This document shows, piece by piece, positions 1 through 7,143 of a DNA stretch of 9,418 nt. The translations under genes and the position numbers were made by a program. The DNA is from DATFWK01 sp035259345 (lineage in GTDB: Bacteria > Actinomycetota > Thermoleophilia > Miltoncostaeales > Miltoncostaeaceae): the NCBI GenBank assembly GCA_035259345.1, contig DATFWK010000132.1:1-9418 (forward strand), read 5' to 3'. Numbering within the stretch: the stretch's first letter is position 1; the number at the start of each line of letters is the position of its first letter. The notes beneath the pieces are model-generated. The model did not search any database and was not told the origin of the DNA. It saw only the letters and a list, made by a program, of their open reading frames with translations.

Positions 1-111
1 GAGGTCATCCGAATCGAGAACGGTGGCCACCTGGCCGTGTGGACCGATCCCACGAGCGACGAGGTCCAGGAGCGGATCGCCGCCTTCCTGACCGGCGTCA
101 GCTCCTCGTGA
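1..111 (+). CDS. C-terminal fragment of a probable alpha/beta hydrolase
   Basis: The window opens inside an ORF in frame 1 that ends at TGA 109-111, so only the last 36 residues are visible. They contain Asn-Gly-Gly-His followed by Leu-Ala-Val-Trp and then a predicted helix ending in Ile-Ala-Ala-Phe-Leu. In alpha/beta hydrolases the catalytic histidine lies in a GGH-type loop just before a C-terminal helix of this kind, so His10 of the fragment may be the catalytic histidine. The nucleophile and acid would lie outside the window, and substrate and exact family cannot be told. The last 14 bases overlap the 3' end of the convergent acyl-CoA synthetase gene. Confidence 0.55.
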   Translation, partial: EVIRIENGGHLAVWTDPTSDEVQERIAAFLTGVSSS

Positions 112-1708
112 GGTTCGCTTCCGCCATCCGCTTCAGCGAGATCCGGTCCATCTTCCCAGTGGGCGTGAGCGGCATCTCGTCGAGGACGACGACCTCCTCC
201 GGCGCCTTGTAGCCGACGCGCTCGCGCGCGAACCGGATCAGCTCCTGGCTGGTCGGACGCTCGGCACCCTCCGTGAGGGCGACATAGGCGCGGACGTTCT
301 CGCCGTGGACGAGATCGTGGATCCCGATCACCGCGGCGCTCTCCACGCTTGGATGTTCGGCGAGGGCGCCCTCGACCTCCTGGGGGAAGATGTTCGAGCC
401 GTCGTGGACGATGATCTGCTTCCGGCGCCCGCAGAAGTAGAAGTAGCCCTCCTCGTCGAACCGCATCACGTCGCCGGAGTCGAACCATCCGTCACTGAGG
501 ACGGCCTCGGTCGCGCCCGGGTCCTCCCAGTAGCCGACCATCACCGCCGGGCTCCGGATCCAGAGCCTGCCCTCGGCCCCCGCCGCCAGCTCCGCGCCCA
601 CCTCGTCTCGGATCGCCAGGGAGATCGCCGGCATGACCTGTCCGACCGAGCCCATCCTGATCTCACCCGACGGCGGGCTCATGGTCACGAGCCCGACCTC
701 CGTCATCCCGTAGGCCTCGTCGATGACCAGCCCGCTGAGCGTGGTGAACTCTCCCTCGAGCTCGGCGGACACGGAGTCGCCGGCGGCGCGGCAGAGCCGC
801 AGCGAGGCGAAGTCGTCGTGGCAGGCACCGTGGTCGCGGGTGAGGGCGAACAGCGCCGAGGGCAGCATCGAGAGCACCGTCGGCCGGTCGTCGCGAAGGA
901 GCGGGAGCAGCTCGTCGGCGTCGAAGGTGCGTGCGACGACGGCGCCGGCGCCGGCGCTGAGCGCGGCGAACGTCGTGTAGAAGGCGCCGACGTGCGTGAG
1001 CGACGAGCCGGCGAGGAGGAGGTCGCCGGGGCCGAGCTCGAGGCCTCCCGCCGCGGTCGCCAGCATCCAGCCGAGCGTCTCGTGGCTGTGGGTGACCCCC
1101 TTCGCCGGGCCGGTGCTGCCGGAGGTGAAGAAGATCATCGCCGGGGCCGCCGGCGACGGGCGCGGCGGAGGGGAGGCCGGCAGCGGGCTCTCGATCAGCT
1201 CCTCGAACGCCGGGCCTCCGCCATCGCTCGCGCCGAAGCCGATCGTGCCCAGCGGAAGCTGCGGGACCAGCCGGCTCGCCGTGAGGTCCTCCCTGCGCTC
1301 GGCGTGCGCGAGCAGGGCGCGCGCCTGGCTGACCGTGAGCGCGTGGTCGATCTCCCGCGCCGTGTAGCGGTAGTTGAGCGGCGTCGCGACGATCCCGGCC
1401 TTGAAGCAGGCCAGGTAGTGGGCGACCAGCGCCGGACGGTTCGGCATCAGCGAGGCGAGCCGGTCGCCGGGACGAAGCCCGAGGCCGAGCAGACCCTGCG
1501 CCAGGCGGTCGCTGAGCTCGTCGAGCGTGCGCCACGTCCAGCGGGCGTCCGCGGAGATCAATGCCGGCCCATCGGGATCGGCATCCAGCCCGGCGCGGAG
1601 CAGGTCGCACAGGACGACAGGCGCCGTCAGCGCCCGTCCGACATTCCGCATCGAGCCTGCGCGCTCGCGCGATCGGTCGGCATGGACCTGCGCGCCGGCG
1701 TCGCTCAC
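98..1708 (-). CDS. Acyl-CoA synthetase (AMP-dependent acid-CoA ligase)
   Basis: This 536-residue protein has all the hallmarks of the ANL adenylating superfamily and is the usual length for a medium/long-chain acyl-CoA ligase. Family members activate a carboxylic acid with ATP to an acyl-adenylate and transfer it to coenzyme A in the cytoplasm. Visible motifs are the phosphate-binding loop FFTSGSTGPAKG (residues 193-204), EAYGMTE (331-337), the ATP-ribose Asp in DSGD (410-413), the hinge region GRRKQII (427-433), and the C-terminal catalytic Lys519 in TPTGKMDR. The GTG start at 1706-1708 is preceded by a GAGGGGGTG ribosome binding site about five bases upstream; an alternative ATG lies at residue 20. 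The acid substrate cannot be read from the sequence. The gene overlaps the neighbouring hydrolase tail to tail by 14 bp and has its own candidate promoter upstream. Confidence 0.93.
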   Translation of the reverse strand: MSDAGAQVHADRSRERAGSMRNVGRALTAPVVLCDLLRAGLDADPDGPALISADARWTWRTLDELSDRLAQGLLGLGLRPGDRLASLMPNRPALVAHYLACFKAGIVATPLNYRYTAREIDHALTVSQARALLAHAERREDLTASRLVPQLPLGTIGFGASDGGGPAFEELIESPLPASPPPRPSPAAPAMIFFTSGSTGPAKGVTHSHETLGWMLATAAGGLELGPGDLLLAGSSLTHVGAFYTTFAALSAGAGAVVARTFDADELLPLLRDDRPTVLSMLPSALFALTRDHGACHDDFASLRLCRAAGDSVSAELEGEFTTLSGLVIDEAYGMTEVGLVTMSPPSGEIRMGSVGQVMPAISLAIRDEVGAELAAGAEGRLWIRSPAVMVGYWEDPGATEAVLSDGWFDSGDVMRFDEEGYFYFCGRRKQIIVHDGSNIFPQEVEGALAEHPSVESAAVIGIHDLVHGENVRAYVALTEGAERPTSQELIRFARERVGYKAPEEVVVLDEMPLTPTGKMDRISLKRMAEANLTRS

Positions 1709-1752
1709 GCGGCCACCCCCTCGTCGGATGCTGCTCCCCGGTCCACGACGCG

Positions 1753-1783
1753 CCTATCCGATCAGAGATCGGGGCGCTGTCAA
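1753..1783 (-). promoter_or_regulatory. Candidate promoter with internal palindrome upstream of the acyl-CoA synthetase
   Basis: On the minus strand a perfect -35 hexamer TTGACA (plus-strand 1778-1783) is followed by 19 bases and a weak -10, GATAGG (1753-1758). A start near 1746 would give a leader of roughly 40 bases before the GTG at 1708. The spacer holds the inverted repeat CCGATC-AGA-GATCGG (1758-1772), which abuts the -10 and is placed where a repressor could block RNA polymerase. The -10 matches consensus at only three of six positions and the spacing is long, so the promoter call is moderate. The palindrome differs from the two operators at 2043-2086, so a different regulator may bind it. 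Confidence 0.42.
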
Positions 1784-1823
1784 GGCCCGGGCGTCCTCGC
1801 GGGGCCCGCTTCGGAGAGGAAGG

Positions 1824-1845
1824 CGGGGCGCCGTCGGGCGCCCCG
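1824..1845 (-). terminator. Terminator-like hairpin downstream of the 32-codon ORF
   Basis: A 9-bp perfect stem, CGGGGCGCC pairing with GGCGCCCCG around a four-base loop, lies about 40 bases after the stop of the small minus-strand ORF. On the minus strand the bases that follow are CCTTCCTCTCC, pyrimidine-rich but not a true U-tract, as is common in high-GC actinobacteria. It sits between the small ORF and the synthetase promoter, so it could end the small transcript or act as an attenuator on read-through into the synthetase gene. Confidence 0.5.
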
Positions 1846-1883
1846 TTCTCCGGTGGGTGTCGGTCTGGCTCCCGGTGCCCCGG

Positions 1884-1982
1884 TCAGCGGGTGGTGGGAG
1901 CCGTGTACGCGAGGGCCTGCTCGACGGACGGCGTCAGGCGCCGCGCGGTGCCGTTGCTGCGGTTGATGTACTCCTGGAACAT
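1884..1982 (-). CDS. 32-residue small protein of unknown function with its own promoter and terminator
   Basis: The ORF reads Met-Phe-Gln-Glu-Tyr-Ile-Asn-Arg-Ser-Asn, continues with a basic Ala-Arg-Arg-Leu-Thr-Pro segment, and ends Thr-Ala-Pro-Thr-Thr-Arg before TGA at 1884-1886. The translation signal is unusually good: AGGAGG at plus-strand 1988-1993, five bases from ATG 1980-1982. A consensus-like promoter with two operator palindromes lies about 75 bases further upstream, and a hairpin follows the stop, so the unit looks purpose-built. The peptide has no cysteine, no signal peptide and no membrane segment; residues 1-25 could form an amphipathic helix. It could be a free small protein, a leader peptide controlling the acyl-CoA synthetase 175 bp downstream on the same strand, or a modified-peptide precursor. 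I recognise no family. An in-frame extension upstream to 2264 exists but runs through the promoter and is rejected. Confidence 0.55.
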   Translation of the reverse strand: MFQEYINRSNGTARRLTPSVEQALAYTAPTTR

Positions 1983-2042
1983 GACTGCCTCCTCTCGGCT
2001 GGGTTCTCCCCCGACCTGGGCCGGAGCCTCAGGATCGAGATA

Positions 2043-2058
2043 GCACGATCGGTCGTGC
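2043..2058. promoter_or_regulatory. TetR-type operator palindrome 1
   Basis: GCACGATCGGTCGTGC is a 16-base inverted repeat with 6-bp arms (GCACGA/TCGTGC) around TCGG. Its centre lies 26 bp from that of the second palindrome, and both share the pattern TAG-Y-ACGATCG-R-TCGT. It covers the predicted transcription start of the minus-strand promoter. Palindromes of this length and spacing are typical binding sites of TetR-family repressors, but no TetR gene is present in the window, so the cognate regulator is unknown. Confidence 0.55.
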
Positions 2059-2065
2059 GCGCTAG

Positions 2066-2094
2066 ATAGTACGATCGATCGTCCTAATTCGCAA
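2066..2094 (-). promoter_or_regulatory. Sigma-70-like promoter for the 32-codon ORF
   Basis: On the minus strand the -35 TTGCGA (plus-strand 2089-2094) and -10 TACTAT (2066-2071) are separated by exactly 17 bases. This is the strongest promoter match in the window, and this AT-richer pocket stands out from its surroundings. The predicted start near 2058 gives a leader of about 75 bases before the ATG at 1982. The two operator palindromes overlap the spacer/-10 and the start site, so repression by a ligand-responsive TetR-type regulator is the simplest reading. Confidence 0.6.
2067..2086. promoter_or_regulatory. TetR-type operator palindrome 2
   Basis: The 12-bp perfect palindrome ACGATCGATCGT (2071-2082) extends to a 20-bp imperfect one with flanks TAG and CTA and a single mismatched pair. 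It occupies most of the spacer and part of the -10 of the minus-strand promoter, the classical position for a repressor that excludes RNA polymerase. It shares its core with palindrome 1, so a dimer pair or a cooperatively bound repressor is likely. Confidence 0.57.
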
Positions 2095-2195
2095 GCCCAT
2101 GCTCGTGGCAATTGCGAGAGAGGCGGTCGCGGTAGCCTTCGGCGCCCTCCGCGTGATGCCGGACGAAGCGCACTCGACCACTGCAACCGCGGACC

Positions 2196-2201
2196 AGGAG
2201 G
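2196..2201 (+). promoter_or_regulatory. Ribosome binding site that fixes the start of the 74-residue protein
   Basis: A consensus AGGAGG lies five bases before ATG 2207-2209. No comparable site precedes the upstream in-frame ATG at 2099, which also sits only a few bases from the minus-strand -35. The downstream start is therefore preferred. Confidence 0.65.
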
Positions 2202-2206
2202 CGGAG

Positions 2207-2431
2207 ATGGACGACGCGCTGGGCTGGGCCTACGACTCGACGATGGAGCACCTCGAGACGGCACTCGCCGCCGTGGTCCTCTCCAGGCAGGTCGCGGACG
2301 AGGGCGACCTGAACGGCGCTATGGCGGAGCTGCACCTCAACCTCACGAGGTCCCTCGACCACGCCCAGGACGCTGCGATCGGGATCGACCGGCGCCTGCG
2401 CGAGCTCGGGGGCACCTACCCGCCCCCTTAG
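2207..2431 (+). CDS. Small helical hypothetical protein, 74 residues
   Basis: The protein begins Met-Asp-Asp-Ala-Leu-Gly-Trp and is acidic. It appears to consist of two long amphipathic helices, roughly residues 3-32 and 34-67, with heptad-like spacing of Leu, Ala and Val and several histidines (such as His15). This would suit a helical hairpin or small bundle that dimerises. There is no signal peptide, membrane segment or cysteine motif, and I do not recognise a family. A longer reading from 2099 adds 36 residues of low-information sequence and lacks a ribosome binding site. The gene diverges from the small-ORF promoter, so the two operators there could also affect it, though I see no clear plus-strand promoter. 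It converges on the DUF3303 gene with only 19 bases between stop codons. Confidence 0.58.
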   Translation: MDDALGWAYDSTMEHLETALAAVVLSRQVADEGDLNGAMAELHLNLTRSLDHAQDAAIGIDRRLRELGGTYPPP

Positions 2432-2450
2432 CGAGAATCCCGCGGCCGGC

Positions 2451-2711
2451 TCAGTGCCTGGCCGCCGCCTCCTCGGATCCGACGACGGGGACGATCTCGA
2501 ACGAGACGAGGTCGCTCCAACGCCCGGTCCACTCGCCGAGTGTGGCCGGGTCGTCCGTCGCCATCAGCTGGAAGCAGCGGTCGCCGCGCTCGGCGTCGAT
2601 CCAGCTCTCGACGAACTCGAGGCCATCCGGGAGCATCCGGCCGCGCGTGCGGAAGCGCTCGTAGACCGGGCCGGGGCCCGAGGTGAACGTCTCGATGACC
2701 ATGTAGCGCAC
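2451..2711 (-). CDS. DUF3303 family protein
   Basis: This 86-residue cytoplasmic protein matches the small DUF3303 family over its whole length as I remember it. The family signature segments are MVIETF near the start (residues 4-9), VYERFRTRGRMLPDG (16-30), CFQLMATDDP (46-55) and EWTGRWSDLVSFEIVPV (60-76). The fold is probably a dimeric ferredoxin-like alpha/beta domain, and no biochemical role is established that I know of. The GTG start at 2709-2711 is preceded by GAGGAGGGG a few bases upstream. The gene is divergent from the cupin gene, with 56 bases between start codons, so the two may share a regulatory region, but the gap holds no clear promoter hexamers. Confidence 0.8.
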   Translation of the reverse strand: MRYMVIETFTSGPGPVYERFRTRGRMLPDGLEFVESWIDAERGDRCFQLMATDDPATLGEWTGRWSDLVSFEIVPVVGSEEAAARH

Positions 2712-2767
2712 GTCCCCTCCTCGGTCCGCCGCGGGCGCGGGCAGCGCGCCGGCGCCAGGATAGAGCG

Positions 2768-3289
2768 ATGGCGGGCGGCCCCACGACGCATCGCTTCGCC
2801 GACGCCGGCGGCATTCCGAACTCCCCGCTCCCGGTCCTGATCTACCAGGGCGTCGAGGCGGCAGGCACGGCGCGCGGCTGCCAGGAGCTCTTCGCCCGAA
2901 ACGGGTGGCTCGGCGCGTGGGTCGACGGGATCTACCGGTTTCATCACTTCCACTCGACCGCGCACGAGGTCCTCGGCATCGTCGGCGGCTCCGCCGCGGT
3001 GATCCTCGGCGGTCCGGAGGGACAGCGCTTCGACGTGGGGCCCGGTGACGTGCTCGTGTTGCCCGGAGGCACCGGTCACTTCAACGCCGGCTCGAGCGCC
3101 GACCTCGTGGTCGTCGGCGCCTACCCGAACGGGATGCGTCCGGACCTCCGGCGCGGCGAGGCCGCCGAACGGGCCGAGGTCCTCGCCAACATCGTCGCGG
3201 TCCCCCTGCCCGAGAGCGACCCGGTCCATGGCCAGTCCGGCCCGCTGACGGAGCTCTGGCGCCCGGACATCACAGCCGGGCGACCATGA
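2768..3289 (+). CDS. Cupin-domain protein, YjlB-like
   Basis: This 173-residue protein carries a single cupin barrel with both conserved motifs. Motif 1 is H60-x-H62-x4-E67-x6-G74 and motif 2 is G93-x5-P99-x-G101-x2-H104, so a 3-His/1-Glu metal site is intact. The order and spacing, with FHHFHSTAHEVLG followed by GPGDVLVLPGGTGH and then AYPNG, resemble Bacillus YjlB-type cupins, whose substrate is unknown to me. The N-terminal region (LPVLIYQGV) also fits that group. No signal peptide is present, so a cytoplasmic location is expected. The ATG at 2768 follows an AGGA seven bases upstream. The gene stands alone between a divergent DUF3303 gene and a convergent regulator gene. Isomerase, dioxygenase or sugar-binding roles are all possible. 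Confidence 0.84.
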   Translation: MAGGPTTHRFADAGGIPNSPLPVLIYQGVEAAGTARGCQELFARNGWLGAWVDGIYRFHHFHSTAHEVLGIVGGSAAVILGGPEGQRFDVGPGDVLVLPGGTGHFNAGSSADLVVVGAYPNGMRPDLRRGEAAERAEVLANIVAVPLPESDPVHGQSGPLTELWRPDITAGRP

Positions 3290-3306
3290 GGGGATCGTCA
3301 GGCGCG

Positions 3307-3339
3307 GCGGGACAGCCGCTCAGCGCGTCCCTGTCCCGC
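3307..3339 (+). terminator. Possible terminator hairpin between convergent cupin and luxR-type genes
   Basis: GCGGGACAG (3307-3315) pairs perfectly with CTGTCCCGC (3331-3339) around a 15-base loop, starting 17 bases after the cupin stop. It overlaps the stop codon and last codons of the convergent regulator gene. There is no U-tract on the plus strand and the loop is long, so this may be a weak or coincidental hairpin. Confidence 0.35.
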
Positions 3340-3964
3340 TGACCTGCGGGACAAGGCCGATCCGGCGGGCAGCAAGGGCGGCCTCCGACCGTCCGTGCAC
3401 GCCGAGGTGCGTGAAGATGTGGCCGAGGTGCGTCTTGACCGTCCCTTCGGCGATTCCGAGCCGGTGGGCGATCGTCTTGCGTGTGAGGCCGGCGCCCAGG
3501 AGCGCGAGGACCTCCCGCTGGCGCCCGCTCAGGCCGGCCAGTCCGGGATCGACGGTCGGCGGTTGCAGCTCGTGGATGACCGCGCCGGTCGCGGCGAGCC
3601 GAATCGCGGTTACGAGCGTCACCCGGTCGACGCCGGGCGTGACGTACGTGGACGCACCGGCCGCGATCGCGAGCGGCCCCTCGGCCGCGGCGTCGCCGCC
3701 GAGGAGCGCCACGACCTGCGTAAAGGGGTTCGTCGTCCGGATCCGGGGGATCCACGGCCCGCGCTCCTCCACGGGGCCGCCGATTATCGCGACGGACGGC
3801 GACAGGCGCCGGCAGGCCACCTCCGCCGTCCCGACGTCCTCACTTACGCCGACGAGGTCGATGCTCGGCTCGCCGGCGAGCAGTCCCAGGACGCCCCAAC
3901 GCAGGATCGCGTTCGGCTCGAGAACGAAGAGACGGAGTTGATGAACGCGCTCCAACACCTTCAA
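3320..3964 (-). CDS. LuxR/NarL-family regulator with a degenerate (pseudo-)receiver domain
   Basis: This 214-residue protein has a receiver-like N-terminal domain (about 9-125), a short linker and a LuxR-type helix-turn-helix (about 144-205). The DNA-binding domain is textbook: LSGRQREVLALLGAGLT, then IAHRLGIAEGTVKTHL, so it should bind DNA normally. The receiver is not. By position, the acidic pair is Glu16-Pro17 instead of Asp-Asp, the phospho-acceptor Asp is Gly62 in VAIIGG, and the switch Lys is Pro110 in YVTP. Classical aspartate phosphorylation therefore looks impossible, and control is more likely by ligand, protein partner or abundance. The start is uncertain: a TTG at 3964 is used here, and GTG or TTG codons three or four positions later are alternatives with no better ribosome site. 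It faces the four-gene operon across 240 bp, so it is the obvious candidate regulator of that operon (inference). Confidence 0.88.
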   Translation of the reverse strand: MKVLERVHQLRLFVLEPNAILRWGVLGLLAGEPSIDLVGVSEDVGTAEVACRRLSPSVAIIGGPVEERGPWIPRIRTTNPFTQVVALLGGDAAAEGPLAIAAGASTYVTPGVDRVTLVTAIRLAATGAVIHELQPPTVDPGLAGLSGRQREVLALLGAGLTRKTIAHRLGIAEGTVKTHLGHIFTHLGVHGRSEAALAARRIGLVPQVSGTGTR

Positions 3965-4204
3965 TGACGCTGTGTCCCCGTTTCTCTTACGCCCGAACCG
4001 GGCACGTCAATTGGTGGTCGGCCGTTGGGCGCAGCATGCAGTTCTTAGACATATGACGCAGTGGTGACCACGGTCGGCCGAAGGTCTCATTGAGATTCGG
4101 ACCTGGTCTTCCCCACGATTTCGCCGTGCTCGATCGAACGGCGGCGCCCGCGCGCTGCCGCCCGGCGAGCCGGTCGGCAAAGGACGGAAGGCGCTGATCT
4201 CGGA
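3965..4204. other. Divergent intergenic region between the regulator gene and the four-gene operon
   Basis: This is the only sizeable gene-free stretch near the operon, and it is lower in GC around 4000-4130 than its flanks. It holds several candidate cis elements: an inverted repeat GCCCG-AAC-CGGGC (3991-4003), a direct repeat GGTCGGCCG at 4016-4024 and 4072-4080, a CATATG (4050-4055), and the palindrome GTGGT-G-ACCAC (4061-4071). Promoter matches are weak. On the minus strand TTGACG with TAAGAG at only 15 bases spacing could serve the regulator gene. On the plus strand TTGGGC (4025-4030) followed 17 bases later by GACATA, or TTGAGA (4090-4095) followed 18 bases later by CACGAT, could serve the operon. 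None is convincing alone. Confidence 0.5.
4061..4071. repeat. Short palindrome GTGGTGACCAC in the regulator/operon intergenic region
   Basis: This 11-bp inverted repeat has 5-bp arms around one central base and immediately precedes the second copy of the direct repeat GGTCGGCCG. LuxR/NarL-type regulators often bind short imperfect palindromes, so it is a candidate site for the adjacent regulator, but a repeat this short could occur by chance in 240 bp. Confidence 0.3.
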
Positions 4205-5562
<1,358 letters not shown>

Positions 5563-5566
<4 letters not shown>

Positions 5567-7143
5567 CGCTGCTCGTCGACAGCCTTCCCACGACGCCGCG
5601 CGCCACGGGCGCCGGGATCGTCGCGAGCGCCTTTCCGGCAGCGAGCGATGCCGGTGCTGAGATGCTCGGGCGCGGCGGCAACGCCGTCGACGCGGCGGTC
5701 GCCGCGGCATGGGCCCTTGCCGTGTGCGAGCCGAGCGCGTCCGGCCTCGGCGGCCACACGGTCCTCATGGTCCACCGTGAGCCGGGCACTCCCATCGTGA
5801 TCCGCGGACCGGTGCGCGCCCCGGCCGGCGCCGCGGCTCGCGCCGTCCCGCGCCGTGACCGGCACGCGGGATTCCGGGCGGCGACCGTCCCGACGATGCC
5901 GGCGACGCTCGAGGCCGCCCGCGCCGCCCACGGCCGGCTCCCGCTTGCGACCGTGCTCGAGCCGGCGATCCGGCTCGCACGCGACGGCTACCAGATCACG
6001 CGGCTCCAGAGCCGGCAGCTTCGCTGGTGCCGGCGCACGCTCGCGGCGACCGAGGGGGCGAGCCGGTTCCTGCGCGACGGCCGCGCGTACCAGCCCGGGG
6101 AGCGCTTCCGCCAGCCGCGCCTCGCGGAGGCCCTGACGCGCATCGAGCGACACGGCGTGGGCGACTTCTACGAGGGCGCGATCGCGGCCGCGATCGTCGA
6201 GGACATGGAGCGACACGGCGGCCTCATCACCGCCGACGACCTCCGGTGCCTGCCGGCGCCTGCCGCCGAGCCCGCGCTCACGATCGCCTACCGCGGCCAC
6301 CTCGTCGCCTGCCCGGCGCCGCCCGGAGGCGGCCCGCAGCTCCTGTTCGCGCTCCGGCTGCTCGAGGAGCTGGGCCCGCCCGATCCGCTCGACGATCCCG
6401 ACGGCTGGCGGGCCCGGCTGGCGCTTGCCACCTTCGCGACCTTCCGCGAGCGGGAGGCGATGGCGCGAGCCTCGTCCGATCCGGCGGCCGGCGGCCACGA
6501 CCTCGACCGGGAGCGGGCGCGGGCGGTGGCCCGGCGCCTGGGCGCCGGCGCCTCCGTGCGTCCGGGGATCGACGCCGAGGAGCCCGGAGACACGACGCAC
6601 CTGTGCGCGATGGACTCGGACGGCCTGACCGTGTCGCTCACCCAGTCCATCCAGTCCCTCTTCGGCGCGAAGGTCGCCAACGAGCGCTACGGCTTCGTCT
6701 ACAACAACTACCTCACCACCGTGCCGCGCCGCAGCGCGCGCTCGCCAGGGCTGGGGAGCGACGGCGTCATCAGGTCGAACGCGGCCCCCACGGTCATCGT
6801 GGCGCCCGGGAATGAGCGGGTCGTCGCGCTCGGGGCGGCCGGAAGCCGGCGCATCGTCTCGTCGCTGCTGACGTGCATCAGCGGGATGCTGGACGCGGGC
6901 CTCGACCCGGCGGAGGCCGTCGCGGCGCCGCGCGTGCACGCCCGGCTGAGCGGCCGGGTCTGGGTCGAGCGGCCGGCCGCCACGCCGACGCTCGTGTCGG
7001 CCCTCGCGGACGAGGGGTTCATCGTCGAGCAGCGAGCGCGGCTCAGCTACGCGATGGGATCGGTCCAGGCGGTCGCCCGCACCGCATCCACGATGGACGG
7101 GGCCGCCGACCCGCGGAGGGACGGGAGCCTGTGTCGTCGCTGA
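5563..7143 (+). CDS. Gamma-glutamyltransferase-family Ntn hydrolase, leaderless and divergent
   Basis: This 526-residue protein has the whole GGT fold: the N-terminal GRGGNAVDAAVAAA (36-49) and EPSASGLGG (56-64), and the autoprocessing junction Asp-Thr-Thr-His (343-346), with Thr344 as predicted nucleophile after cleavage. Large and small subunits would be about 343 and 183 residues. There is no signal peptide, whereas classical glutathione hydrolases are exported, so this one probably acts in the cytoplasm. By eye, residues that bind the gamma-glutamyl group in the E. coli enzyme are changed: the Arg of the RETAP motif is missing (here GPVRAP), the NNQMDD lid is NNYLTT (381-386), and the SSMSPT segment is SNAAPT (405-410). 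A hydrolase or transferase on a different amide is likely. ATG 5563 overlaps the stop of the aminomutase gene (ATGA) and has no ribosome site, so translation is presumably coupled. Confidence 0.88.

Noticed and set aside
305..1966. Long plus-strand ORF (553 codons) opposite the acyl-CoA synthetase
   Set aside because: It is antisense to a gene with all ANL motifs. Its translation is Arg/Gly/Ala/Glu-rich low-complexity sequence without recognisable domains, as expected from GC-biased codon positions.
2099..2206. 36-codon N-terminal extension of the 74-residue protein
   Set aside because: There is no ribosome binding site at 2099, the sequence looks unstructured compared with the rest, and AGGAGG precedes the ATG at 2207.
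1983..2264. 94-codon N-terminal extension of the 32-codon ORF
   Set aside because: It would translate through the promoter and both operators and has proline/serine/arginine-rich sequence, while the ATG at 1982 has an ideal ribosome binding site.
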